A stretch of 64,000 nt of DNA from positions 225,743 through 289,742 of the forward strand of contig NZ_BMNE01000005.1 in the NCBI RefSeq assembly GCF_014646295.1, given 5' to 3'. Shown here in pieces: positions 49,329-57,540 of the stretch. The notes under the pieces were generated by a model. That model was not told where the DNA came from and did not search any database. It was given only the letters and a program-made list of their open reading frames with translations. Numbering within the stretch: the first letter of the stretch is position 1; each line of letters opens with the position of its first letter. This stretch comes from Nocardia rhizosphaerihabitans. GTDB lineage: Bacteria > Actinomycetota > Actinomycetes > Mycobacteriales > Mycobacteriaceae. The position numbers and the translations under genes are program-made.

Positions 49329-50276
49329 CTATATCGTTACGTCACCGATGCAATAGCCCTCAGCGGTCGCGACAACCGTGAAAGTGCGCGTCCGAGTGCC
49401 CCCGGGGGAGGTGGTCACGGGGACGTGAACTTCCAGGTAGTCGCCACGAACCTGCTCGGATCGTAGCTCGTCTCCGGCGTAGGAGGTGACATTGCCTACT
49501 TTGGCCGAGTCGCCTGCCAAGGGGGCTGCTACGGGGTTGCCGGAGCCGGTGGGGTCCCAACTCGCGGGCGAGGCCTTGCAGGTCAGTGGATGGTCTGCTT
49601 CGATGTCGGCCGGATCGAGTGGTTTGCCGGAGGTGCGCGCGAGGTAGCGGCGCACGGTGTGCCGGGCGTCGGCCTCGTCGTAACCGGGCTCGACACCCGC
49701 CGCGAACACCCGCCCGCACGCGTAGCCGGTGGCGACGGACTCGCGCTCCACGGTGACGGTGGTGGTGCGGTTGCGCCAGGTGACGGTGTCGGTGGTCGCG
49801 GTGCCCGGCTGGCTGAGCGCGGCCAGGATCGCCTGCGGGTCGGCGTACATGTCGGCGACCGTGCGCGGCGGGATGGTCCAGCACGTGTCCTGCAACTCGG
49901 CGATCGTGCCGGTCTGCAGGTCGGCGGCCCAGCGGCGCACCGCGGTCACGGCGTCGGCGGCGCCGGGCACCGCACCTACTTGTGGCGCGTCGGCGGGCAG
50001 CGGGGGCAGGCTGGTCGTCGCCCCGTTCGGGGCGGGTTCGCCGGGCGCGATCGCCTGGGTGGCGGTGGGCGTGGTCGACGGCGCCGCCGTTGTCGTCGCG
50101 GCAGTGGTGCTAGCCGGGGCCGGATCGTCGCCGGGGATGCCCGAGACGGAGTCGCATCCGGCGATCAGGGCCGCGGTGACGGTGAGGCCGGCGGCCAGCG
50201 CGACGGCGCGGTGCGGGCGGGGACGGGGCAGAGCAAGCGGGGTCGGCTGCGCGCGTTCCACTACGACATTCCTCAT
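49329..50276 (-). CDS. Secreted lipoprotein with Thr/Ala-rich linker
   Basis: About 315 residues from ATG 50276. An Arg/Pro-rich N-terminus leads to the signal helix 'AVALAAGLTVTAALIAGC', whose lipobox Cys starts the mature protein ('CDSVSGIPGDDP'). A Thr/Ala/Pro linker (about residues 50-95) follows. The globular part has conserved-looking Cys residues ('LQDTCWTIPPRTVADMY', 'ATGYACGRVFAAGV', 'DHPLTCKASPASWDP', 'EGYCIGDVTI'), probably two disulfides. I do not recognise the family. GTG 50291 is an alternative start. It is divergent from the acyltransferase gene, with about 180 bp between them. Confidence 0.75.
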   Translation of the reverse strand: MRNVVVERAQPTPLALPRPRPHRAVALAAGLTVTAALIAGCDSVSGIPGDDPAPASTTAATTTAAPSTTPTATQAIAPGEPAPNGATTSLPPLPADAPQVGAVPGAADAVTAVRRWAADLQTGTIAELQDTCWTIPPRTVADMYADPQAILAALSQPGTATTDTVTWRNRTTTVTVERESVATGYACGRVFAAGVEPGYDEADARHTVRRYLARTSGKPLDPADIEADHPLTCKASPASWDPTGSGNPVAAPLAGDSAKVGNVTSYAGDELRSEQVRGDYLEVHVPVTTSPGGTRTRTFTVVATAEGYCIGDVTI

Positions 50277-50460
50277 TCCTAGGCCTGGCACCCGCGGGTT
50301 CGTCGCGGGCGGTGACTGTCGGGGCGAGCGGGCTCGCCGGGATAGACCGGTGCGCGCGAAGCGAATTCGCCCACGCGGTAAACGCCGCGATCCGGCGGGG
50401 CGGCGTGCGGAGACGGCAGCCCTGCCGGAAGCGGCGATCTGCGACTACGCTAGCTGAATT

Positions 50461-51222
50461 GTGGAACCCGTCTACCGGTCGATCATCGGCCTGGCCCGAA
50501 CCGTCTTCTTCCTCGAAGGTCTGAAGTTCACCGTCAAGGGGGCGGAGAACATCCCCGCCTCCGGTGGTGCCGTGGTGGCGATCAACCACACCGGCTACAT
50601 GGACTTCACCTACGCGGGACTGCCCGCACGCACCCCTGGTCGCTACATCAGGTTCATGGCCAAGCAGGAGGTGTTCGACAACAACATCTCCGGCCCGATC
50701 ATGCGCGCCCTGAAGCACATCCCGGTCGACCGCACCGCGGGCGCCGACTCCTACAAGTCGGCGGTGAAATACCTGCGCGACGGCGAGCTCGTCGGCGTCT
50801 ACCCCGAGGCCACGATCAGCCGCAGCTTCGAGATCAAGGAATTCAAGTCCGGCGCGGCCAGGATGGCGCTGGAAGCCGACGTCCCGATCATCCCGATCGT
50901 CATCTGGGGCGCCCAGCGCGTCTGGACCAAGGGCTTCCCCAAGCGCCTCGGCCGCACCAACACCCCCATCTCGATCGCCGTCGGCACCCCCATCCAGCCC
51001 TACGAACCCGTCGCCGACCTCACCGCCGAGCTCCGCACCACCATGCAGCGACTACTCGCCGAGCTCCAGGAATCCTACGAACACGAGCCCGGCGCCTACT
51101 GGGTCCCGCGTCGCCTCGGCGGCAGCGCCCCGACCCTGGAGGAGGCCACCGCCCTCGACGACGCCGAGGCCGCCGAACGCCTCGCCCGCAAGGCCGCGCA
51201 GCAGGAGAAGCCGGAAGCCTGA
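50461..51222 (+). CDS. Lysophospholipid acyltransferase family protein (PlsC-like)
   Basis: A 253-residue protein from GTG 50461. The acyltransferase motif I is 'AINHTGYMDFTYAGL' (NHxxxxD), motif II region 'HIPVDRTAGADSYKSAV', motif III 'GVYPEATISRSFEIKEFKSGAARMAL' (the usual EGT/EGTRS being 'PEAT/S'), and motif IV 'PIIPIVIWGA'. These enzymes transfer acyl groups to lysophosphatidic acid or other glycolipids at the inner face of the membrane. The C-terminal tail is charged and Ala/Glu-rich. Mycobacterium tuberculosis has similar genes (Rv3814c-Rv3816c) near Rv3818. A TACGCT -10-like box lies upstream. Confidence 0.92.
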   Translation: MEPVYRSIIGLARTVFFLEGLKFTVKGAENIPASGGAVVAINHTGYMDFTYAGLPARTPGRYIRFMAKQEVFDNNISGPIMRALKHIPVDRTAGADSYKSAVKYLRDGELVGVYPEATISRSFEIKEFKSGAARMALEADVPIIPIVIWGAQRVWTKGFPKRLGRTNTPISIAVGTPIQPYEPVADLTAELRTTMQRLLAELQESYEHEPGAYWVPRRLGGSAPTLEEATALDDAEAAERLARKAAQQEKPEA

Positions 51223-51229
51223 TCTCACC

Positions 51230-52027
51230 TCAGCGTGGTATCCGGCAGCGGGTCGGGGCGGGTAACCGGCCGTGCAGATAGGCCGCGGGCGGGACGCCCA
51301 TGATGGTGCGGAAATCGGCGGTGAGGTGGGACTGGTCGTAGTAGCCGGAGTCGGCCGCCAGGTGGGACCACGGTGTATTGCCCGCGTAGGCGAGCACGCG
51401 GCGAACGCGGTCGATGCGGGCGAAATGCTTGGGAGACAGGCCGATTCCGGTGGCGAACAGGCTGCGCAGCTGGCGTTCGCTGACGGCGAGCCGGGCGGCG
51501 AGATCGGGGATCGCGGGAGCATCACCAGCGGTGAGCGCCGAGATGGCCTCGCGCAGCACGATGCGGTGCGCGCGTTCGGTACCGGATTCGGAGACCTGAT
51601 GCGGGAGAACGTCTTCCAGGTAGGTGATCGCCTCGTCGGCGGGCAGCCGGGTCAGTTCGCTCGCGGCTGAGCTCAGGGGTCCCGGCAGGTCGTCGAGCCG
51701 CACGACCCGGTCGGTGAGCTCGCCCGCGGCCACACCGAGCAGCTGGCGGGTCACTCCGGGCGCCAGCCGCAACCGCACGCATCCGGCGGGCTCGTCGGCG
51801 CGGGAGTACGACGCCTTCGTCTGCGCGCCGACGACGAAAGCCGCTCTTCTGCCGGACTGTTCGGTGCGCAGCACCACCGTCGTCGACGCCGCGGGCGGGT
51901 GGGCGAACGGCTGGGTGATGTCGTCGTAGACGGGCGTGCTGGTCAGCTCGGCGAGCCACGGCCGCAGGGATTGCGGCATCGGCACCGGTGTCTCGAGCTG
52001 TGCCGAGGTCAGATACTGCGTGCTCAC
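51230..52027 (-). CDS. AraC family transcriptional regulator
   Basis: A 265-residue regulator. The N-terminal 150 residues are a sensor domain of the DUF6597/AraC-like type ('AHPPAASTTVVLRTEQSG', 'GCVRLRLAPGVTRQLLGVAAGELTDRVVRLDDLPG'). The C-terminal AraC DNA-binding domain has two helix-turn-helices: 'LAARLAVSERQLRSLFATGIGLSPKHFARIDRVRRVL' and 'SHLAADSGYYDQSHLTADFRTIMGVPPAAYL'. The latter is the family hallmark (G-Y-x-D-Q-S-H-x-x-x-F). GTG 52027 is divergent from an NmrA-like gene, so control of that neighbour is likely. An inducer cannot be named. Confidence 0.9.
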   Translation of the reverse strand: MSTQYLTSAQLETPVPMPQSLRPWLAELTSTPVYDDITQPFAHPPAASTTVVLRTEQSGRRAAFVVGAQTKASYSRADEPAGCVRLRLAPGVTRQLLGVAAGELTDRVVRLDDLPGPLSSAASELTRLPADEAITYLEDVLPHQVSESGTERAHRIVLREAISALTAGDAPAIPDLAARLAVSERQLRSLFATGIGLSPKHFARIDRVRRVLAYAGNTPWSHLAADSGYYDQSHLTADFRTIMGVPPAAYLHGRLPAPTRCRIPR

Positions 52028-52076
52028 CCGGTCAACAGTAGGTGCCCCGGCCCGGCCTGTCTGTGCCGGTTTTTCC

Positions 52077-52082
52077 TATAGT
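52077..52082 (+). promoter_or_regulatory. -10 box of the NmrA-like gene
   Basis: TATAGT, close to the consensus, lies 31 bp upstream of ATG 52113 in the AraC/NmrA divergent spacer. No good -35 box is seen, which fits a promoter needing an activator such as the AraC protein. Confidence 0.5.
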
Positions 52083-52112
52083 CGCAGGCAGGAGAGTCGC
52101 CATGCTCGTCGC

Positions 52113-52976
52113 ATGATCCTGATCACCGGTGCGACAGGCACCATCGGCAGCGCCGTCGTCCGTCAGCTCGTCGCCGAGGGCGTGCCCGTCCGGGCAGCCA
52201 CCCGCGACCCGCGGAACGCGGTATTTCCCGACGGCGTCGAGGTGGTCCGCGTGGACTACCGCGAGCCGGACACCTTCGCCCCCGCGATGACGGGCATCGA
52301 GGCCGCCTTCCTCAACGGCCTCCCCGGCCCCGACGACACCGGCCCCGACGCCGCCCTGGTCGCGGCCGCCCGCGGAGCCGGAGTGCGCCGGGTCGTGAAA
52401 CTCTCCGCCGTCGGCACCGGCGACCCGCGCCTTGGCATCCCCGGCTCCTGGCACGTGCCCGGTGAGGAAGCCGTACGGAACTCCGGCCTCGAGTGGACGA
52501 TCCTGCGCCCCAACACTTTCGCGTCCAACACCTTCAGCTGGATCGAACCGCTGACCACCGGCTCCCCGGTACCGAACCTCACCGGCGACGGCAGGCAAGC
52601 GGTGGTCGACCCCCGCGATGTCGCCGAGGTCGCCACCGCCGCCCTGCGCACCGGCGCACACGACGGCCGGATCTACACCCTCACCGGCCCCACCCTGCAG
52701 ACCGGTCGCGACCAGGCCGCCGTCCTCGCCGAGGTCATCGGCCGCCCGATCACCGTCACCGATATCGCCGAAGCCGACGCCCGCGCGTTCCTGACGTCGG
52801 CGGGCCTCCCACCCGCCTTCGTCGAAGGCGCCCTGACCGGCCAGACCTTCATCCGCAACGGTCACAACGAGCTGATCTCCGGCGACATCGCCGAGGTCCT
52901 CGGCCGCCCGGCCCGCGGCTACGCCGAGTGGGCAGCCGACCACCGCGCCGCCTTCGTGCCTGTCACCGCGGGGTGA
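52113..52976 (+). CDS. NAD(P)H-binding NmrA-like protein
   Basis: A 287-residue protein opening with the Rossmann motif 'MILITGATGTIGSAVVRQLVAEG' (TGATGxIG). It has 'VPVRAATRDPRN', 'RRVVKLSAVGTGDPRLGIPGSWHVPGEEAVRNSGLEWTILRPNTF'-type sequence and 'VVDPRDVAEVATAAL', typical of atypical SDR/NmrA-like quinone-sensing or reductase proteins. The Tyr-x-x-x-Lys site is absent, as usual for this group. A 4-codon open frame (ATG 52102, MLVA, stop) with a GGAGAG site lies directly before and overlaps the start as ATGA, so initiation may be coupled. It is divergent from the AraC gene and probably its target. Confidence 0.88.
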   Translation: MILITGATGTIGSAVVRQLVAEGVPVRAATRDPRNAVFPDGVEVVRVDYREPDTFAPAMTGIEAAFLNGLPGPDDTGPDAALVAAARGAGVRRVVKLSAVGTGDPRLGIPGSWHVPGEEAVRNSGLEWTILRPNTFASNTFSWIEPLTTGSPVPNLTGDGRQAVVDPRDVAEVATAALRTGAHDGRIYTLTGPTLQTGRDQAAVLAEVIGRPITVTDIAEADARAFLTSAGLPPAFVEGALTGQTFIRNGHNELISGDIAEVLGRPARGYAEWAADHRAAFVPVTAG

Positions 52977-52980
52977 CCGA

Positions 52981-53403
52981 TCAGTTCATGGTCAACACCC
53001 ACGACCCGTTGCAACCCTTGCGGTTGTTCAGGTTGTCGTCGTAGACCCAGTTGAACACGATCGGCGGGTTCGTCCGGACGTTCCAGCGTCCGGACGGCGA
53101 GGTCACGACCCGGCCGTCGCGGGTGAGCACGCCCACCTCGTCGTGGGAGAACGTCCACTTGCCCTTGCTGGTCGGGTAGTTCAACCGCAGCGTCACCCTG
53201 CCGCCCGTGTGGTTCTGGACCACCAGGCACGATCCCGGGTTGTTCCGGTCGATCGCGTACTCGCCGTACTCGCCCTCCTCCACGTTCTCGCCGCTGTCGG
53301 TGTACTCCACCGCGTCGGTGAAGTCGGCGTGCGCCGGACCGGCCCCCATGATGGTCACGGTGGTCACAGCGACGCCCGCCGCTATCAGCCCCAGAGTCTT
53401 CAT
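52981..53403 (-). CDS. Small secreted protein, unknown family
   Basis: A 140-residue exported protein from ATG 53403 (AGGAGG 6 bases upstream). The signal peptide 'MKTLGLIAAGVAVTTVTIMG' ends at 'GPAHA'. The mature part (about 114 residues) has Gly/Asn/Thr-rich beta strands, 'CLVVQNHTGGRVTLRLNYP', 'TNPPIVFNWVYDDNLNNRKGCNGSWVLTMN' and two cysteines, probably one disulfide. It ends abruptly at residue 140. Its Asn/Trp/Tyr content differs from the Ala-rich neighbours. I cannot place it in a family. It is convergent with the NmrA-like gene (4 bp apart). Confidence 0.78.
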   Translation of the reverse strand: MKTLGLIAAGVAVTTVTIMGAGPAHADFTDAVEYTDSGENVEEGEYGEYAIDRNNPGSCLVVQNHTGGRVTLRLNYPTSKGKWTFSHDEVGVLTRDGRVVTSPSGRWNVRTNPPIVFNWVYDDNLNNRKGCNGSWVLTMN

Positions 53404-53641
53404 CCCGCTCCTCCTGTAGTGCCGGCGGTGCGTGCCGGCCCGCGAAAGAGCTTTCCGGACAAGGGCTTCCGATTCCTTGTCGCGCGCTTAACGCACGGCC
53501 CGCCGACGGGGAGCTCCGGCGACCTCACCGCGGCCGTCGAACGGTTGTGCGCACGGATTTCGTTTTTCCGCGGTGACGCGCTAGTGTTTCTTCTCGCACG
53601 CCGAAGCCCCCGGTAATCCCGGATCGGGCCTAGAACTGCAC

Positions 53642-53717
53642 GCGGATGTAGCGCAGCTGGTAGCGCATCACCTTGCCAAGGTGAGGGTCGCGAGTTCGAA
53701 TCTCGTCATCCGCTCCA
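53642..53717 (+). tRNA. tRNA-Gly (anticodon GCC)
   Basis: A 76-base cloverleaf including an encoded CCA. The acceptor stem GCGGATG (53642-53648) pairs with CATCCGC (53707-53713), discriminator T, CCA at 53715-53717. The anticodon stem-loop is CACCT-TGCCA-AGGTG-like with GCC in the loop (TTGCCAA), decoding GGC. The T-arm has the invariant GTTCGAATC core. An intrinsic terminator follows 2 bp later. No integrase or attachment repeat was seen beside it. Confidence 0.96.
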
Positions 53718-53719
53718 CG

Positions 53720-53753
53720 AAAAGCCCGGCCGACACCATGTCGCCGGGCTTTT
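53720..53753. terminator. Terminator after tRNA-Gly
   Basis: AAAAGCCCGG (53720-53729) pairs perfectly with CCGGGCTTTT (53744-53753), and the inner CGAC/GTCG extends the stem. T-runs on both strands make it bidirectional, serving the tRNA and the convergent gene ending at 53761. Confidence 0.9.
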
Positions 53754-53760
53754 CTGGTTG

Positions 53761-55191
53761 TCAGCGCCGGGCGATCCGCTCGAGCGTCAGCGGCGGCAGG
53801 AATTCGCCGATCAGGGTGCGGCGCCACCATATTCGCTCGCGGAACAGCTGGCGGGGCGTGCTGAAGTGGTACTCGTACAGGCGGGCGCGCAGGTAGTGCG
53901 GCGGTTCGTCGGGGAACGGGCAGTGTCGCAGCAGCCGCAGCGTGTCGGGATCGTTGCAGAGCAATCGCGCGGCCAGCGGCAGCGCCCACGACCGCGCATA
54001 AGACGGTGACAGCGCGGCGAACCACATCAGCCAGTCCAGCCGCAGGTGATACGGCGCCCACTGGCCGGGGCGATGCCGTGGATCACCCGGTTTGCCCTTG
54101 AACTCGTACTCGCGCCACACCGTGTCCGCGGTGAGGTGGGTATCGTCGGTGCCCTCGATCACGATCTCCTCGCGCACCCGGGTGATGCTCCCGAAGGCGC
54201 CATAGGTGTTGACCAGGTGCAACGGGTCGAACGAGGCGTTCATGGCCTGCCGCGAGGACAGCAGGTTGTCGATCGGCCAGAAACTCAGCACGGTGACCAG
54301 CGCGACGTAGGCGAGCACCGCCCCGATGAACCACGCCGGTGGCGCAGGCACCGGCGGAGCGTCGGGCAGTACCGGGTAGGTCCGCGCGTCGACGGCGGTG
54401 GTGGCGAGCAGCAGCGTCACCCAGTTCAGCCAGGCGAAATTGCCGGAGAACACCAGCCACAGCTGGGTGACGATGATGAGGCAGGCGGCCACGCTCGCCA
54501 CCGGCTGCGGCATGAACAACCCGAACGGCACCACGAGCTGGGCGAAATGATTGGCCGCGACCTCCACCCGGTGCAGCGGGCGGGGCAGATGGTGGAAGAA
54601 CCAGCTCAGCGGACCCGGCATCGGCTGGGTCTCGTGGTGGTAATACAGGCAGGTCAGGTCACGCCAGCATCGATCGCCGCGCATCTTGATCAGCCCGGCG
54701 CCGAACTCCACCCGGAACAGCAGCCAGCGCGCGGCGAACAGCACCAGCAGCGGCGGCGCGACGGTGTCGTTGCCGAGGAAGATCGCCAGAAATCCCGCCT
54801 CGAGCAGCAGCGATTCCCAGCCGAAGGAGTACCACGTCTGCCCGACATTGACGATCGACAGATACAGCACCCACAACACGAACCACAGCAGCATCGAAGC
54901 CCACAGCGGCACCAGATCCGCGGCCCCCAGCGCGACCGCCACCGCCAGCGCGGCCCCCGACCAGGCCAGGACGGCGAAGAACCGATCGGAATAGTGCAGG
55001 TGGAACAGGCTCGGTGACCGGCGGAACGGGGTCCGCGCCAGGTAGCGCGGGATCGGCAGCATCCCGCGCTCGCCGAGGAGCGCGCGGAACTGCAACACCG
55101 CCGCCAGGAACGCGAGCGCGTAGACCACCGCCAGGCCACGCTGGAAAATCAGCCTGCCCTGCCAGTACTCCGGTGCCGGGAACCACTCCAT
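53761..55191 (-). CDS. Lipase maturation factor family membrane protein
   Basis: A 476-residue protein from ATG 55191 (AGGAG upstream). It has eight or more membrane helices and the LMF family features: N-terminal 'EWFPAPEYWQGRLIFQRGLAVVYALAFLA', 'VGQTWYSFGWESLLLEAGFLAIFLG' and 'FRVEFGAGLIKMRGDRCWRDLTCLYYHHETQPMPGPLSWFFHHLP'-type core. It ends with a soluble tail containing 'QWAPYHLRLDWLMWFAALSP' and 'ARLYEYHFSTP'. The eukaryotic relative (LMF1) folds lipases in the ER; the bacterial role is unknown. The 'GDPRHRPGQWAPYHLRLDWLMWF' phrase is diagnostic. It is convergent with tRNA-Gly. Confidence 0.92.
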   Translation of the reverse strand: MEWFPAPEYWQGRLIFQRGLAVVYALAFLAAVLQFRALLGERGMLPIPRYLARTPFRRSPSLFHLHYSDRFFAVLAWSGAALAVAVALGAADLVPLWASMLLWFVLWVLYLSIVNVGQTWYSFGWESLLLEAGFLAIFLGNDTVAPPLLVLFAARWLLFRVEFGAGLIKMRGDRCWRDLTCLYYHHETQPMPGPLSWFFHHLPRPLHRVEVAANHFAQLVVPFGLFMPQPVASVAACLIIVTQLWLVFSGNFAWLNWVTLLLATTAVDARTYPVLPDAPPVPAPPAWFIGAVLAYVALVTVLSFWPIDNLLSSRQAMNASFDPLHLVNTYGAFGSITRVREEIVIEGTDDTHLTADTVWREYEFKGKPGDPRHRPGQWAPYHLRLDWLMWFAALSPSYARSWALPLAARLLCNDPDTLRLLRHCPFPDEPPHYLRARLYEYHFSTPRQLFRERIWWRRTLIGEFLPPLTLERIARR

Positions 55192-55232
55192 GCATCCGCT
55201 CCTGGACGCGTCGAATTCTCCAGTTCGATTGT

Positions 55233-55895
55233 CTACCCGAGTGGCCGTTCGGCGAAACGGTCCCCGGTCAGCGCGCGGCGCAGCTCGCGAGGGTCCCAGT
55301 TCCCGGCGACACCGGGCCGCACCCGCAGATAGTCGACGATGCGGTCGGTGTCCCAGCCGTGTGATTCGCGCAGGCCCGCCCCGATCATGGCGAGGTAGCG
55401 AGCCGACGGACGTTGCAGCACAACCGTTTCCGGGTCCCACGGCGCGGTGAAGGCCAGGATCGGGATGCCGTCTCTGGTGCCCGCGTGCAGCACGGTCTCG
55501 TAGCGGCCGGACCCGAGCCGCAACACGCCCGCGGCGAGCACCCGCGGCAGGTCGAAGCTCGCACCGGGGGTCCGGTACATCTCCTGAGCCAGCAGGTCGG
55601 CGAACTGGCCGACGGTGATCAGGTACCCGCGGGCCGCGACACCGGTCGGCCACCCTGGCGCGGGGTGAGCGGCGTAGAACGCGACGCCGCCGGTCCACAC
55701 CGGGCTCTGCCAGGCGAAATACAGGCTCCCCGGCAGCGTGAGGGCGGCGACGTCCGCCGGTGCGGTGTGGTCGACGAATCCCGGATAGGTGTGCCCGGTC
55801 CCCGGTGGCGTGCCGCCGAGGCGGTAGTAGTCGAACCGCGAGGCATGCATGTTGGAGCCGTATGCGGCGTACCAGACATGCGCAGCTGTGGTCAC
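55233..55895 (-). CDS. Gamma-glutamylcyclotransferase-fold protein
   Basis: A 220-residue protein opening 'AAHVWYAAYGSNMHASRF'. The 'YGSN' loop is the substrate-binding hallmark of the GGCT/AIG2 fold. Further fold elements are 'GSLYFAWQSPVWTGGVAFYAAHP' and 'ARGYLITVGQFADLLAQEMYR'. The usual catalytic Glu after the YGSN loop is not certain from sequence alone. Members act on gamma-glutamyl peptides or similar cyclising substrates, but many bacterial ones are unassigned. The C-terminal 'ARYLAMIGAGLRESHGW' helix is conserved in this subgroup. The gene ends 42 bp before the LMF-like gene on the same strand, so co-transcription is possible. Confidence 0.78.
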   Translation of the reverse strand: MTTAAHVWYAAYGSNMHASRFDYYRLGGTPPGTGHTYPGFVDHTAPADVAALTLPGSLYFAWQSPVWTGGVAFYAAHPAPGWPTGVAARGYLITVGQFADLLAQEMYRTPGASFDLPRVLAAGVLRLGSGRYETVLHAGTRDGIPILAFTAPWDPETVVLQRPSARYLAMIGAGLRESHGWDTDRIVDYLRVRPGVAGNWDPRELRRALTGDRFAERPLG

Positions 55896-56001
55896 GGGCT
55901 CACCTCGGGTGGGTCACGGTTCCATGAGCGAACGAAACGACATCGCTCGCACCACCGATTGTTCCTTCGATGGGGTCGGGAGGACACAGAGGGGACAGAT
56001 C

Positions 56002-56622
56002 ATGAGATCAGCAATCGTGGTGGCCGCGCTGATTGCGCTAGCCGGGGGACTCGCCGCATGCGACAGCTCGGCCGACGGACCGGTGAGCATCACCCAGCCC
56101 GCCGGGCCCCCTACCACTGCGCCGGGCACAGAACCGACGGTCGTACCCGGCTCCACGGATCCGACGCCTGCCCCCGGCCCCGGCCCCAGCCCGACCGGCC
56201 TCCCCTCCCGGGACGACGCCACCGTCGACGCCCGCGACTACCAGCAGCGCGACAGCTACTACTTCCAGTCGCCCACCGGCAACATCATGTGCGGGATCAT
56301 CAGCCAGAGCACGCTCGGTGTCGGCTGCCAGCTGGGCCACGCGAATGTCATCCCGCCCCAGCTACCCGACTGCACCGACGCCCCCAACCGCAAGGTCGCC
56401 GTCCACGTCTACGGCAGCAAAGCCGAGTTCCTGTGCACCAGCCAGGGCATCTTCGTCGGCGAACCAGTCGACGGCTCGCGCAAGGGCGGCGGCAAGATCC
56501 TGAACTACGGCGACACGATCGTCGTCCTCGGCGCGGCCTGCACCTCCACCCAGCAAGGCATGCGCTGCGACGCGGGCGGCCACGGCTTCCTGATCTCCGC
56601 CGACAGCCAATCCCTGTTCTAG
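56002..56622 (+). CDS. Secreted lipoprotein
   Basis: A 206-residue protein from ATG 56002 (AGAGGGG upstream). The signal 'IVVAALIALAGGLAAC' is a lipobox; the mature N-terminus 'CDSSADGPV' enters a Pro/Thr/Gly-rich linker (about 30-75). The globular C-terminal domain has 'YYFQSPTGNIMCGIISQSTLGVGCQLGHANVIPP', 'PDCTDAPNRKVAVHVYG', 'FLCTSQGIFVGEP' and 'GMRCDAGGHGFLISADS'. These cysteines, probably three disulfides, and the 'SPTGNIMC' phrase are typical of a widespread actinobacterial lipoprotein family of unknown function. Its stop overlaps that of the Abi gene (CTAG shared). Confidence 0.82.
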   Translation: MRSAIVVAALIALAGGLAACDSSADGPVSITQPAGPPTTAPGTEPTVVPGSTDPTPAPGPGPSPTGLPSRDDATVDARDYQQRDSYYFQSPTGNIMCGIISQSTLGVGCQLGHANVIPPQLPDCTDAPNRKVAVHVYGSKAEFLCTSQGIFVGEPVDGSRKGGGKILNYGDTIVVLGAACTSTQQGMRCDAGGHGFLISADSQSLF

Positions 56623-57371
56623 CGAACCGGCCGTGCGGCGTTGACCTCGGTGACGCGGCTGATTCCAGCGCACCAGTCGCGTGTCGGCGGCGAGATATAC
56701 GCGAGCAGGCTCAGACTGTCACTGAGCCGGGCTGGAACGTTCACCTGCAACAGTGACTCCATATGTGCCACTCGGTTGCGCAGGCTGACAAGCCGTTCCA
56801 TCCGGTCGTAGACGAGGTTCTCGATGGGAGTTCGCAACGACTGGTTTGCGACCGGACCGCCTTGCTGCGGAAACGCCTGCACTAGCGCGTTCGACCACAA
56901 TTTCTGTCGCCCGGCGTTACCGGGTGCGGCGGGCGGCAACAGCTTCTTCCAGACGCTGAACGACAACTGCGCGAGCACGTCGTCGTGACTGATCGGCGCG
57001 TGCAGCCGCTTATGCCCCGGTTCGCGACTCGCCTTCGCCCGTTTTGCGTGCTCGGTGGCAGGACCCAACGCGGTTCGCAGTAGCCCCGACAGTGGCGGGG
57101 CGGGGCGCAGTGTCCAGTCTGTGCTGTAGGGCAGGCCGGCCGGGTCCGTTCCGCGGGTCACGTTCCACGCACGAAGTCTTTCGTCGATGGCGTTACGCAC
57201 GACTACCTCCACCACCGCGAGAACCTCTTGAAAAGCGCTGCCCAACTGCAAGTTCCAGTGGTACAGCGCGAGTGCGTGCGCGGGGTCGCCGCCGACCTCG
57301 GCGAGATACGGCGCCAGACGTGGCACGCTCAGGTAGCGGGTGACCTCGACGGTCACCGTGCGCTCAGACAT
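56619..57371 (-). CDS. Abi family HEPN protein
   Basis: A 250-residue protein from ATG 57371. The N-terminal 'LSVPRLAPYLAEVGGDPAHALALYHWNLQLGSAFQEVLAVVEVVVRNAIDERL' (partly) and 'LSFSVWKKLLPP', 'LWSNALVQAFPQ' match actinobacterial Abi (Abi_2/AbiF-like) proteins. The HEPN ribonuclease motif R-x4-H is Arg198-Asn-Arg-Val-Ala-His203 in 'SLRNRVAHMESLL'. Such proteins are abortive-infection or toxin RNases, and some are paired with a structured antitoxin RNA. A predicted small RNA lies just upstream on the other strand. Local GC is visibly lower than in the flanks, which suggests acquisition. It is convergent with a lipoprotein gene. Confidence 0.85.
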   Translation of the reverse strand: MSERTVTVEVTRYLSVPRLAPYLAEVGGDPAHALALYHWNLQLGSAFQEVLAVVEVVVRNAIDERLRAWNVTRGTDPAGLPYSTDWTLRPAPPLSGLLRTALGPATEHAKRAKASREPGHKRLHAPISHDDVLAQLSFSVWKKLLPPAAPGNAGRQKLWSNALVQAFPQQGGPVANQSLRTPIENLVYDRMERLVSLRNRVAHMESLLQVNVPARLSDSLSLLAYISPPTRDWCAGISRVTEVNAARPVR

Positions 57372-57447
57372 GAAACCGGCCTCCGAACAGATATCGCTGG
57401 TGGTGACAACAGGTGCGATCCGGTGAAGCTTCGGCTAGACTTACATC

Positions 57448-57521
57448 CGATACAGGAGACTCGAGCTCCTGGTAACACATGGGAACGCCCCGGAGCCGAC
57501 GCGCTGCGGGGCTTCTCTTTT
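57448..57521 (+). ncRNA. Predicted small structured RNA beside the Abi gene
   Basis: A candidate transcript of about 74 bases. TAGACT (57436-57441) is a -10-like box. The RNA would contain hairpin CAGGAG/CTCCTG (57453-57458 with 57466-57471) and a terminator stem GCCCCG/CGGGGC (57487-57492 with 57507-57512, inner AGC/GCT). A T-rich tail (57513-57521) follows. No protein frame fits. It lies on the opposite strand, upstream of the Abi gene; known abiF-type RNAs also lie upstream of abi genes, but usually (as I recall) on the same strand. Identity is inference. Confidence 0.45.
57487..57521 (+). terminator. Intrinsic terminator of the predicted small RNA
   Basis: GCCCCG...CGGGGC stem with an inner AGC/GCT pair, followed by TTCTCTTTT. 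It is oriented rightward, although both flanking genes read leftward, so it must end an unannotated rightward transcript or be incidental. Confidence 0.7.
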
Positions 57522-57540
57522 CCTCGGCGAACAACGTCTT

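Noticed and set aside
53642..53800. tRNA-Gly as a possible integration site
   Set aside because: No integrase, no repeat of the tRNA 3' end and no foreign genes were seen in the flanks.
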